Positions 46,835-59,850 of a stretch of 64,000 nucleotides of DNA are shown here, piece after piece. The DNA comes from Ulota crispa (lineage: Eukaryota; Streptophyta; Bryopsida; Orthotrichales; Orthotrichaceae). The notes under the pieces were generated by a model. The model ran no database searches. It worked only from the letters and a program-made list of their open reading frames with translations, and had not been told where the DNA came from. The DNA is taken from NCBI GenBank assembly GCA_963920765.1, contig OY987248.1, forward strand, positions 12,124,539-12,188,538, given 5' to 3'. The position numbers were made by a program, and so were the translations under genes. Every line of letters starts with the position of its first letter. Position 1 is the first letter of the stretch.

Positions 46835-48020
46835 CATTTTGGTAATAAACTAGGTTTAAGGTGATCACCATAAACCGAGCTCTAGGTTTCAATAGCGTAT
46901 TTTTTTGGTACACATACCCTCACCTAAGAGGAGGAATTTGCAAGGAACAAATCTCAGTGGCTCAAACCAAATCTGATACCTTCAAATCTGGAGTTAAAAC
47001 GGTTTAACCCTTGAAGGCCCAAACAGTGTTTTTTGGCAACATAGTGATTTTGGGCAGCTCACTAAAAATGTGCTTTTCATTTTTTTTTTTGAAATTTTCA
47101 CACATGATGTGTCCAAGGAGTAGCTTCAAGGCCCAACAAATTTCATAACTTTTGACTTCATGGTTCAAAAGTTATTTTGTGATATGTAGTTTTCTTTGTT
47201 TGGGGGGCAGCCCGGGCAGCTCAAAAAACTTCTTAAAAACTTACATTTTTTGAATTTTGTTTTTGAAATTGGTTCTTTAGATGTATACATCCTTGGGAAG
47301 CTTTGAATCATTCAATTTTCATCAATGAAATGAAAGTTATGAGGAGAGTTTGTTTGCAAGCAATTATGGATTCCCTACTCTAAAATAAACTTTGAAGTCC
47401 TATGTTTTACTCAATTTTAATATTTTGGAAAAAAAATAAAGCCAAAGTATATAGATTTTTTATTACAATATTTTGATGATTGGGATTGGGATTTTTGTTT
47501 TTCATAATTACATTCTTAACAATTTAGTGTTTTGTATCATTCTCTACTTCTTTTTACTTACTATTTTTTTCCTATGTGTTATACATTTCCAAATGATTTG
47601 GAAATTTTCAAGTGTGTACCTGACTTGCCTTGAAGAATGAATACAAAAAACCACAACCATTTTGAAACTTTTTTCATACAAATATGACCTTGTGAAGTGC
47701 AGCTGCCTAGATTTTTGCAGGGGCAAAAAATGACTTTTTGTTAATTCAAACTCAATCACCTAACAATCCACATGGCAAAAATTTCTGAATTTTTTTTCAC
47801 GTTTTTGGATACTAGATTACTACAAGATCTTATAGTTAGATGTGTCCAAAAATAACTTTTATCAAAAATTTGATACTTGCAATACAAATGGTAGTTTTGG
47901 GGCAGTTTTGATGAAAACATAGTCAAAAGCCTTTAGGGGTTAAAGAAAAATGTTAGGTTTAAGGTGAAGCACAACTTGGGAATCTGGTTTTCCCGATTTA
48001 ATGAAATATGGCATTCCCTC
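46835..48020. repeat. Dispersed repeat interrupted by a TTAA element
   Basis: GGTTTAAGGTGATCACC, CTCACCTAAGAGGAGGAATT and AATCTGGAGTTAAA on the left of the insertion and GGTTTAAGGTGAAGCAC on the right correspond in order to the reverse of 43913-44160, where no insertion is present. Mirror copy at 52570-53755. Confidence 0.65.
47004..47944. mobile_element. TTAA-family MITE, 941 bp (left copy)
   Basis: TTAACCCTTGAAGGCCCAAA and AAAAGCCTTTAGGGGTTAA are inverted termini. The shared inner boxes and GGCAGCCCGGGCAGC are present. Mirror copy at 52646-53586. Confidence 0.85.
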
Positions 48021-48419
48021 TTATTTTAGCCACTTGTGTCATTGAAGGCCCTTTATTTTTTTAGCCCTAAACACCAAGGAGGAAATTTTTTGTCCTTCAG
48101 CTCTAAAAAAAGCTCCTATAGTACAATTAAGGGTAGTTTTCATTTGACGTATTTCAAAAGTGACATAAACACATGGTCCTTCATGGAAGGCAAAAAATTA
48201 CCTCATTAGATGCACTCATATTTTAAGGAGACCTAAATTGTGAGAAGATTCAAAAATATAGTGTTAGGTCCCAAGCTGCCCTTCTTGCAATTTCCATGAG
48301 GGCACCATGCACTGTTGACTTTGGCAACTTCAGGAGATTATACTAACATTGTTGGGCACTTGCCAATGTTACATAGTATAGTACTATAGCCAGACTAGTC
48401 ATGGTGACCAGCTTGGCGT

Positions 48420-49331
48420 TTAATCCTTGAGAGACCACCAAACCATATTTTGGTTCAAGAGAGTTGTTTTTGGTCTACAGAGTAAAATCACTCAACAATT
48501 TGGAAATTGGGTCTTATAGAATGCTTGTGATTACAAGAATATTGCATCCAACCAAAAAACAACAATGGAATCGGGTTTGTGAGTTGCTAAGTAATAGTGT
48601 TTATATATCATGACCTCAAAATATGTATCCATATTTGGTCAAAGATGGATCAAAGCAACAACAAAATACATCAAACATCTAAAAATAATGCCACATTTCA
48701 ATTGTGTGATCTTAAAAAATTTCAAATTGCATAAGGAACATGATTGTATTGTTCTCTATATGGGAGTAGTGTAATTGTAGTATTTGAAGATCTTTTGAAA
48801 TGGAGCTATCATTTCATCTTCAAAAAAGTTCATCCTACATTTGAGGCCAATTCTTGATTGTTTTCAACAATTGGATTTTCCATAGAATTTATCAAATTTC
48901 TTGTAGAACCATGTTTGAGTACCAAATAAAGTGGGGTTTTTTACCCTTTTTGTCCACTTAGCTACACCTTGTGATTATTGTTTTTATCTGTTTTGAGTGA
49001 AACTAGTCTTATTGGAAAGGTGGGAAAGCCTACTTTCTAGAAATATAAGGTTCATCTCAAGCAAAGCTTTTATGAAGTACTAAGATTCAAACCTCACAAG
49101 TATGAAAAACTAAAGATTTTTCACCTATAGCTCACTCAATCATTATAATCTTTCACCTCCAATGGGAGATCTAGTTGAAATTTTGATAGTTTATAGTAAA
49201 CAAGGCAATCTTTCCATATGTATGGCTAGATATTAGAATGGAGTCCATATTTGATTCAACTGCACATCTAAATTTATTGCCTTGGTTTCTAGTGGATTTT
49301 GTGAAAATGTATGTGGTCTTTAAAGAGTTAA
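48420..49331. mobile_element. TTAA-flanked element, diverged termini (left copy)
   Basis: TTAATCCTTGAGAGACCACC at the left and GTGGTCTTTAAAGAGTTAA at the right, 912 bp, no coding frame. The terminal match is weaker than in other members. Mirror copy at 51259-52170. Confidence 0.6.
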
Positions 49332-49602
49332 AGGTTAAACAAGTCCTCAATGACAAACTCACCTTTGTGAAGGCTTTATTTATTGCACATATGTCAATGT
49401 GAAGTGAAGGTGGAAAAGTTCTGATTATGCACCTGCCAAAAAATGTATGAGTTTAGGTATTTATCATCAAGAGATTGAATTTGAGACTTTTGAATTTAGA
49501 AACCCTAATTTAGTGTGGAATCGTGGAGGAGGATACAAATGAACAACGTCAAAGTAAGGGGCTAATTATTACTTTTATCATTGTTTATAAAAAATGTTGA
49601 AC

Positions 49603-50045
49603 TTTTCCACTTGGGCACACACATCAATGTATGTGCAATAAGCCAGATCCCTTGAAGAAGTCTTCTCGAAGAAGATCATTGGCCCTTAAAGCATACTAGA
49701 TCAAGAAATTATCACCATATACTGTGGATCATAACATTTTTGGCACATGTTACTACTTCTATTTTGTATATTACTTGGGAATAAACTTCAAGAAAATAAC
49801 GTCATATTTTGAGTAATATAAAAAAGTACATTTGAGCATATTAGCACAACACGATGTAGGGTTCGTGGTCTTAATTGTCGTAGTGATTTGTGGCGGATCG
49901 CAATAATTATGATCCCACAAAATATGGTGATTTTGGTGAAGTTCTGCTCTCCAATCCACAAAGTAGTTTACAAGAGCTATCCTTGATGCATCTCATATGT
50001 GAACTTTGTGACACTTTCTCAACAACTATATCAAAGTTGCAAGAT
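49603..50045. other. 443-bp single-copy spacer at the centre of the inverted repeat
   Basis: Sequence between the arms that is not self-complementary. It appears a second time at 50545-50987 only because of the unmerged overlap. It has no gene and no recognised element. Confidence 0.8.
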
Positions 50046-50133
50046 GTTCAACATTTTTTATAAACAATGATAAAAGTAATAATTAGCCCCTTACTTTGAC
50101 GTTGTTCATTTGTATCCTCCTCCACGATTCCAC

Positions 50134-50333
50134 NNNNNNNNNNNNNNNNNNNNNNNNNNNNNNNNNNNNNNNNNNNNNNNNNNNNNNNNNNNNNNNNNNN
50201 NNNNNNNNNNNNNNNNNNNNNNNNNNNNNNNNNNNNNNNNNNNNNNNNNNNNNNNNNNNNNNNNNNNNNNNNNNNNNNNNNNNNNNNNNNNNNNNNNNNN
50301 NNNNNNNNNNNNNNNNNNNNNNNNNNNNNNNNN
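50134..50333. other. Assembly gap of exactly 200 N
   Basis: The run is a round-number placeholder used by scaffolding software rather than a measured gap. Sequence on its two sides overlaps by 742 bp. Confidence 0.97.
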
Positions 50334-51075
50334 TGTCAATGTGAAGTGAAGGTGGAAAAGTTCTGATTATGCACCTGCCAAAAAATGTATGAGTTTAGGT
50401 ATTTATCATCAAGAGATTGAATTTGAGACTTTTGAATTTAGAAACCCTAATTTAGTGTGGAATCGTGGAGGAGGATACAAATGAACAACGTCAAAGTAAG
50501 GGGCTAATTATTACTTTTATCATTGTTTATAAAAAATGTTGAACTTTTCCACTTGGGCACACACATCAATGTATGTGCAATAAGCCAGATCCCTTGAAGA
50601 AGTCTTCTCGAAGAAGATCATTGGCCCTTAAAGCATACTAGATCAAGAAATTATCACCATATACTGTGGATCATAACATTTTTGGCACATGTTACTACTT
50701 CTATTTTGTATATTACTTGGGAATAAACTTCAAGAAAATAACGTCATATTTTGAGTAATATAAAAAAGTACATTTGAGCATATTAGCACAACACGATGTA
50801 GGGTTCGTGGTCTTAATTGTCGTAGTGATTTGTGGCGGATCGCAATAATTATGATCCCACAAAATATGGTGATTTTGGTGAAGTTCTGCTCTCCAATCCA
50901 CAAAGTAGTTTACAAGAGCTATCCTTGATGCATCTCATATGTGAACTTTGTGACACTTTCTCAACAACTATATCAAAGTTGCAAGATGTTCAACATTTTT
51001 TATAAACAATGATAAAAGTAATAATTAGCCCCTTACTTTGACGTTGTTCATTTGTATCCTCCTCCACGATTCCAC
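50334..51075. repeat. Direct copy of 49392-50133 (probable unmerged contig overlap)
   Basis: With an offset of 942 this segment repeats the 742 bp that ends at the gap, starting TGTCAATGTGAAGTGAAGG and ending CACGATTCCAC. It includes 211 bp of the left arm, the whole spacer and 88 bp of the right arm. Confidence 0.93.
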
Positions 51076-54000
51076 ACTAAATTAGGGTTTCTAAATTCAA
51101 AAGTCTCAAATTCAATCTCTTGATGATAAATACCTAAACTCATACATTTTTTGGCAGGTGCATAATCAGAACTTTTCCACCTTCACTTCACATTGACATA
51201 TGTGCAATAAATAAAGCCTTCACAAAGGTGAGTTTGTCATTGAGGACTTGTTTAACCTTTAACTCTTTAAAGACCACATACATTTTCACAAAATCCACTA
51301 GAAACCAAGGCAATAAATTTAGATGTGCAGTTGAATCAAATATGGACTCCATTCTAATATCTAGCCATACATATGGAAAGATTGCCTTGTTTACTATAAA
51401 CTATCAAAATTTCAACTAGATCTCCCATTGGAGGTGAAAGATTATAATGATTGAGTGAGCTATAGGTGAAAAATCTTTAGTTTTTCATACTTGTGAGGTT
51501 TGAATCTTAGTGCTTCATAAAAGCTTTGCTTGAGATGAACCTTATATTTCTAGAAAGTAGGCTTTCCCACCTTTCCAATAAGACTAGTTTCACTCAAAAC
51601 AGATAAAAACAATAATCACAAGGTGTAGCTAAGTGGACAAAAAGGGTAAAAAACCCCACTTTATTTGGTACTCAAACATGGTTCTACAAGAAATTTGATA
51701 AATTCTATGGAAAATCCAATTGTTGAAAACAATCAAGAATTGGCCTCAAATGTAGGATGAACTTTTTTGAAGATGAAATGATAGCTCCATTTCAAAAGAT
51801 CTTCAAATACTACAATTACACTACTCCCATATAGAGAACAATACAATCATGTTCCTTATGCAATTTGAAATTTTTTAAGATCACACAATTGAAATGTGGC
51901 ATTATTTTTAGATGTTTGATGTATTTTGTTGTTGCTTTGATCCATCTTTGACCAAATATGGATACATATTTTGAGGTCATGATATATAAACACTATTACT
52001 TAGCAACTCACAAACCCGATTCCATTGTTGTTTTTTGGTTGGATGCAATATTCTTGTAATCACAAGCATTCTATAAGACCCAATTTCCAAATTGTTGAGT
52101 GATTTTACTCTGTAGACCAAAAACAACTCTCTTGAACCAAAATATGGTTTGGTGGTCTCTCAAGGATTAAACGCCAAGCTGGTCACCATGACTAGTCTGG
52201 CTATAGTACTATACTATGTAACATTGGCAAGTGCCCAACAATGTTAGTATAATCTCCTGAAGTTGCCAAAGTCAACAGTGCATGGTGCCCTCATGGAAAT
52301 TGCAAGAAGGGCAGCTTGGGACCTAACACTATATTTTTGAATCTTCTCACAATTTAGGTCTCCTTAAAATATGAGTGCATCTAATGAGGTAATTTTTTGC
52401 CTTCCATGAAGGACCATGTGTTTATGTCACTTTTGAAATACGTCAAATGAAAACTACCCTTAATTGTACTATAGGAGCTTTTTTTAGAGCTGAAGGACAA
52501 AAAATTTCCTCCTTGGTGTTTAGGGCTAAAAAAATAAAGGGCCTTCAATGACACAAGTGGCTAAAATAAGAGGGAATGCCATATTTCATTAAATCGGGAA
52601 AACCAGATTCCCAAGTTGTGCTTCACCTTAAACCTAACATTTTTCTTTAACCCCTAAAGGCTTTTGACTATGTTTTCATCAAAACTGCCCCAAAACTACC
52701 ATTTGTATTGCAAGTATCAAATTTTTGATAAAAGTTATTTTTGGACACATCTAACTATAAGATCTTGTAGTAATCTAGTATCCAAAAACGTGAAAAAAAA
52801 TTCAGAAATTTTTGCCATGTGGATTGTTAGGTGATTGAGTTTGAATTAACAAAAAGTCATTTTTTGCCCCTGCAAAAATCTAGGCAGCTGCACTTCACAA
52901 GGTCATATTTGTATGAAAAAAGTTTCAAAATGGTTGTGGTTTTTTGTATTCATTCTTCAAGGCAAGTCAGGTACACACTTGAAAATTTCCAAATCATTTG
53001 GAAATGTATAACACATAGGAAAAAAATAGTAAGTAAAAAGAAGTAGAGAATGATACAAAACACTAAATTGTTAAGAATGTAATTATGAAAAACAAAAATC
53101 CCAATCCCAATCATCAAAATATTGTAATAAAAAATCTATATACTTTGGCTTTATTTTTTTTCCAAAATATTAAAATTGAGTAAAACATAGGACTTCAAAG
53201 TTTATTTTAGAGTAGGGAATCCATAATTGCTTGCAAACAAACTCTCCTCATAACTTTCATTTCATTGATGAAAATTGAATGATTCAAAGCTTCCCAAGGA
53301 TGTATACATCTAAAGAACCAATTTCAAAAACAAAATTCAAAAAATGTAAGTTTTTAAGAAGTTTTTTGAGCTGCCCGGGCTGCCCCCCAAACAAAGAAAA
53401 CTACATATCACAAAATAACTTTTGAACCATGAAGTCAAAAGTTATGAAATTTGTTGGGCCTTGAAGCTACTCCTTGGACACATCATGTGTGAAAATTTCA
53501 AAAAAAAAAATGAAAAGCACATTTTTAGTGAGCTGCCCAAAATCACTATGTTGCCAAAAAACACTGTTTGGGCCTTCAAGGGTTAAACCGTTTTAACTCC
53601 AGATTTGAAGGTATCAGATTTGGTTTGAGCCACTGAGATTTGTTCCTTGCAAATTCCTCCTCTTAGGTGAGGGTATGTGTACCAAAAAAATACGCTATTG
53701 AAACCTAGAGCTCGGTTTATGGTGATCACCTTAAACCTAGTTTATTACCAAAATGGGCGTTTCTTCCCAAATCAACAAATATAGCCCCTAGGGCTATAAT
53801 GGTCCCCTAGTTCACCTAATTGATGAATAACTTTGATAGATGTTTTATTGAATATGTCCATCTTTCTTACATTATGAACCCAATTAGAACAAGGACCCAG
53901 CATGCATCTCCCACCTTATGGCTAAGAGCATCTCCACCACACTGGCAAGAATTCATCATGGAAAAATATCACAACTTTCTTTTCCTGTATTGAACTGCAA

Positions 54001-57000
54001 TTTCCCCCACTTGTGGAACTAGGAAAAATAATGCTCAGTTCTTAACAAGCTTCATAACTTGAAAAAGTAGATAGAATCTTCATCATTGCTTACTCAACCC
54101 ATTAATTGATAAAAAAAGTAAAATTTGAAGGAGTTTTTGTGCATTGAAAAAATACAATTCTTGCAGTGTAAAAATATATATTTTGACAGGACCAACCATT
54201 GATTGTCATTTTCTCATCCAAAAGTTACCTTGACACGATGGTTTGCCAGGCGGGTGGAGATGCCCTAATAGTACTAATTGTTACGTAAAGTACATTTGCT
54301 AGAAGCAACATCCATGTTGCTTCAAATCTTGCAACAATCAGGCTCCAATCCATGCAAATTTCCCAGTAGGCAAGCGCCATCTCTGTCATCCGCAAGAACC
54401 AAGAAATTCTCAAATTGGTGGTAAAGGTTGCATAACTTGCAGTTGCAGAAAATTCCCAGTCCCAATTTTCCAAGTCCCACTTAATCCTCGAAAATTGGGT
54501 TGAGACGTTGAAAATTGGGACTTGTGTCCCATGTTTAAGTTTTATTGAACATGATGCTTACAGGGTAGCACTTTTTAACAACATTAGCGTAAAGAACAAG
54601 GGATTTGTCTTCAAGACTTGGATTTAGCAAAAGTGAATATGCAACTTGGCAATCAAGTTCCAACAATCTTCATTAGTAAAAATTGTTCAAAATCTTTTCA
54701 ATGTTTTTTATTCCTATTGGGACGCAACAAAGTTGTGATGTGGCAATGCATAAGAACTTGAACAGTTGGGAAATGGGGGTGATCTAAGGTAACCCTATCC
54801 ATAAGCGACCATGTAACGAACCCTCCCCAATTCCGATCGTTTGTACTCATGGGGTACATTTCAATTCTGAAACGTACACCCTGGAGTACAAACGATCAGA
54901 ATTGGAGAGGGTTACCTTACCACTAAGAGACTTCAAGAATTTTGTGAACCTACCAACTTTGCCTGACCAGTTTTGATATTTTGGTGGCCATAGTAGAATT
55001 TTTGGCACCTCCAAAGACCTTTCTGTTTACATGCTTGTAAAATACAACTAATAGATTCTTGTAGGCTAGTAACTTATAATTAAACTCAAATATTTGTCAA
55101 AACCTGGTGGATGTTTAGGCTCCCTTTTATACTAGAGGCAAGATCTCATGGAAAGCAAAATTTCAGCCAATGAAAACTACAAAAATTGAGAAGACTAAGT
55201 AATGTCACTTTTTGTTGGAATTTTTTCTAAAAGACAAAAAATTAAATAAATGAGGTGAACAACACTTTTATCCTTGGAAATAATAAAAGTGCACAATTTT
55301 TGAATCCTAAGGAATTTGCGTCAAGCCTAGCAAAAGAGGTGAGGTTGATTAATTTAATGAGGGATTGTTTGGCCAAAGTTCTCATAGCCAATAAACTCTA
55401 TCCTTTTTATTTTTTTATTGAAAAATCATTTTTCTAACAGTCGGAATTTTAAGCTATTCCCATTCAATGGGTGTTATTATACTAAATCGCACGGCATCCT
55501 TAAAAGATTACAATTTTTTGGAGTTTTTTTTTCTTCTTTTAGCTCACGTGCTATCAAAACTTGCAAGTTTGAGAGTTTTTCGACAATTTTTTTATGTGTC
55601 TTTTCCTCGGTCTTTTCTGTACTTTTTTCATTTGTCTTCTCTATAATTTTTTCAATAGAAGAGAGCTCACAAGATGACGAGTCCTCTTAATTCAAAAGAT
55701 CAGAGTGACGCCAAATTCTCTTTGTATGGCTTACTCACATTCTCAATTTTAGCATGTTTTCTTTATATGCATCTTTCAAAGTATAGTGAATTTTCACTTG
55801 GTAGTGCTAGAATTTTTTTTGCTTCCTGGTTTTTTTGTTTTGTTTTGTTTTAGTCAATTTGAATTGTAGTAACTAGGGGAGCAAATGCCACAGAAATAAT
55901 AATATGAGGAACAGAATGATGGAGGACAAATAGGAAGGGGTTATCATTGTAGTAGCAAACACATTTGTAGATAATGATTTGCCTACATCAAAGAAGAGGG
56001 GACAACCAAAAAAAATCATAGGAAGACAATGTATTTGCATTAAAGAAGAAAGGGTTTTCAAAGAAGATAAAAAAAAAAAAAAACAACAAAAAAGTGGTGG
56101 GTTAAAAAGAGATTCAAATTCCAAAAATGAAAGCATTGCTCCCATCAAGTGGAAAGATTACAAAGTTGAGACCTGGATAATAATTTGTGGAAAGATAAAG
56201 ATGGATATTTTGTTTTCAAAACGCACCAAAAATCAAAGAATGTTTTCAAGTCTTAACCAACTTCTATGGTATATTTTTACATTAAAAAATAAAGCTTATA
56301 ATTATTTTGTAAAAGATATTTTTGGGTCACAAATGGGATCATTAAAAGTGTTTTCAAATAAAGGTTATTTCAAGATCATTTTAAAGCCATGGCTAATGCC
56401 TTCATTTAACCCCTAAAGCACAATAACGCGTTATTTGTTAAATTGGGAAAAACAGTACATTTTTGGACTTTTGAAGGTTTCAGATGATCACCCAAAACCA
56501 AGCTCACAACATTTTTTTTGGTACACATGCCCTCACCTAAGAGGAGGAATTTGCAAAGGAAAAAATCTTAGTGGCTCATATTGAATTTGATACCTTTGAA
56601 TCTGGTTTAAGGTGACGTTTTGGGTTTAAGGTGGAGTACAAAATGGTACCTCCATTTTTTCCAATTTAACAAATAATGCATTTGATGCTCAAATTTTCAC
56701 CAAAATCGCTCCAAAACTGTCATTTCTAGTACAAGTACTAAATTTTTGAATTAGAAACACCTTTTTGACAAATTTACCCATAAGATCTTGTACAACACTA
56801 GTATCAAAAGATGTGAAAATAATTCAAGAGTTTTCACCATGTAGATTGTTAGATATTTGAGTTTGAAACTTTGAATTGACAAAAAGCCATTTTTTGTCTT
56901 TGCATAAATTTGGGCAACTACACTTCACAAGGTCATATTTGTATGAAAAAAAAACTCCATAGTGGTTGTATTTTTTTGGATTTGTTCTTCAAAGCAAGTT

Positions 57001-58293
57001 GGGTACACACTTGAAAAACTTCAATTCATTTGGAATTGTAAAACACATGGGAAAAACAATAATAAGTAAAAAGAGTAGAGAATGATATAAACCACTAAAT
57101 TGTAAGAACTTAATTGTGGAAATGAAAAATTCCAATCCCAATGATTGTAAGTTGTAACATTGTGATAAACAATCTACATCTTTCAAACTTTTTTTCTCAA
57201 AATATTGAAAATTGAGTAAATTAATGGACTTCAAAGTTTATTTTAGTGTAGAGAATCCATAACTGCCCGCAAACAAAATCTCCTCATAACTTTCATCTCA
57301 TTGATCAAAATGGAATGATTAAAAATTTTCAAGTATATATAAATCTAAAGGACCAATTTCAAAAAAATTCAAAAAATGTAATTTTTATAAAAGTTTTTGG
57401 CTACCTGCTGAGCAAAGAAAACTATGTATCATGCAATAACTTTTGAACCATGAAGTTAAAAGTTATGAAATTTGTTAAGCCTTAAAGCTACTCCTTGGAC
57501 ACATTATGTGTGAAAATTTCAAAGAAAAAAAAATGAAAACCCCATTGGTAGTGAGCTGCCCAAATTTGTTATGTTGTCAAAAAAGGATGTTCATGGCTTT
57601 AGGGGTTAACCCTTTAGGGCCCAGGGTGCCCCAAATGAGGTTGATGTTAGCAATAGCAATCTTTAACCTGGCTAAAGGAAGATTGTTACCAAAAAAATTA
57701 TGGAGCTAATTTTTTTGAAACCTTATAATGTTAAATTTGAAAATTTTAACCTTTAGTACTGTTTTTAGCCACCTCAGGTAAAGGTGAAAATCGTATTTGA
57801 GATCACTAGTTATTAGCATTTTTCCATGTTTTCTAATACATGCTTGGATCTTGTCAAAATCAGCCCGTATAGATGGAATACATATTATTGGATCTATTAC
57901 TTGGTCGAATCTTGCAAGCTTATCCCAAATGACCACAAAGATTATAATACATCCATGCAAGGTTGAGGGCGTTATTATTTCCAAAATCATACATGATGTT
58001 GACATGTCAAATTTGTTTTTGTTTTAAAACCCAAAGATGAATTTGAAAAATTGCAATGTGGTAGGTGACCTTCATACAAAGTGTTTACGATGACTTCTGA
58101 AAAAAGTTAGATGAAAAACCACTTTTTTTCCTATTATGCAGGGCAATTTTTTTGGTATGCAGTGGACGTTTTAGTCCGCCTCAGTCTGCGATTGAGGGTT
58201 AATAATGATCTTACAAGTTACAACCATAGTTTAAAAACTTCCAAAAGGCCATCCTGAACTAACAAAAAGTACCCTCAGGCATTTAGGGGTAAA

Positions 58294-59850
58294 ACCATCA
58301 TGTAATTCTGACCGTCTATCATTTTCAGTCCATTGAGCTCAACTATCCATCATTTTCAACAGTACCATTCTTGGTCATTTCCAAAAGTTTTTTTATAGTA
58401 CCATGTACTCATGTAGGGGGGGAGCTGGTAGGCAACCATAGTGGTGATAAGTGGGAAAGTGGGAAAGTGGGACTCTGTCCCAAGACCGAGTCTACGAGGA
58501 TCTACGAAATCATTTTCCTCGGGGCCAGTAGCTTATCAGTAAGCTTACATCGAAAGACAACCTCACATCCCTCCCTAGAAATCGGAATACCGACTGTCTG
58601 CAAAATTTTATCAGAAAGCTTCTCCATCAAGGGAACCGATTGATATGCACAGTGCACTGTATATAATCAAGGCTTAGCTTCGCTTCTTGGCCATTATCAA
58701 CCTGGACGCAATCAGCTTAGCTCTCGGTTGCTCTCTCCAGGATCCGAACGTCCAAGCTCCTGAGAAGACAGCAGAGGTCCCTACTGTCCCCCAATTCTAC
58801 GTACTTGTTGTTGTATGAAAATAAACCCAGCAAGCCAGCACTAACTTAGGTGACCTAAACCCCTGATAAGGAAAGTCGACCCATCCGGTTCATGATGAAC
58901 CAGCAGCTAAGGAGCAGTTTACACCGTGAAGACACTTGATGATGGGCGCTCCTTTCTTGTTTTCCCGCTTAGGCTCAGTAATATAACCTCGACGTCCTGT
59001 AGCTTGCAGCTCACTCTCTCTCAGTTCTAGCTGCTAGTACGTATGCAGGTACAGCGTACTCTGTGTCCCGGCATGACACATGCCAGAGAGTTATGTGAGA
59101 TATGTGTTGTGCATATTCACTCGTTTACCCTGCTTGAGCTGTGAGAGTGCATGAATCAGAGTGCTTGTTATTATGTGAAAGCTGGAGTGCAGTGTTTAGC
59201 TTTGCTTTCTCGTGAATGAGAGTACTTGTTTACTGCGTCAAGCTTGAGTACTACTCTCACTGTCAGTTCGTTATTCTTGTAAGTAAACGTATTGTTAGTA
59301 GCACTGTATTTCAATACTTGTTGTGTGAACTTCTCACAGAATCCATCACTCTGATTGCTTCCTTTGCTGTCGAGAAAGATATAGATTGAACCTTTTTGGG
59401 TCACTTCCACAACAGTCGTAGGAGTGTGCTTTCATTGATAGATCATTGAATAGAGCTCTCTGGACTGGAGAGATCCCAGTAGTGTTGTGTACTTGCGCCA
59501 AATCTGCCGACCTCCGGTTTTCATCATATTGCTTGCTCGATCGTTCTTGGTAGGAAGCTTGAGATACTCATCTGCATTCAAAACTTCGTTGGCCACAGAC
59601 ATTCAATCTGGTCATGGCGGTATTCATTAATCATTTGTCGTTGTAACAAACGTGCAAAAACTACTTGGAAATGCGCATCTCTCTCAAAAGAAATACCGCC
59701 AGAGCTTGTGTTAGCTAGTTGTGCTTTACACCGGAAGCGTCGTGAGTTGAATTGCAACGTTCTCGATACGAGGATGTTCTCCGCCTTGTGATGCTCACGT
59801 TGTTTCGGTACTGACAAGCGTGTAGTGGGGTTTTTTTGCAATCAGTTCAG
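58294..59850 (+). promoter_or_regulatory. 5' flank and probable promoter of the right membrane-protein gene
   Basis: Mirror of the left flank; TATATAA at 58660-58666 about 1.2 kb before the ATG. It is identical to the left copy as far as I compared. Confidence 0.35.

Larger units (their letters stand above)
36590..49602. repeat. Left arm of giant inverted repeat (13,013 bp visible)
   Basis: Position p here pairs with 100590-p in the right arm. I confirmed the match at the window edge, at every gene exon and MITE boundary, and at the inner end (GTTGAAC versus GTTCAAC). Two mismatches were found: 45224/55366 and 49078/51512. The arm contains the ATPase, the membrane-protein gene and at least five MITEs. 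The outer end is unknown because the right arm runs out of the window. Confidence 0.95.

Noticed and set aside
50096..50349. Open frames crossing the N run
   Set aside because: They consist of unknown bases and have no sequence support.
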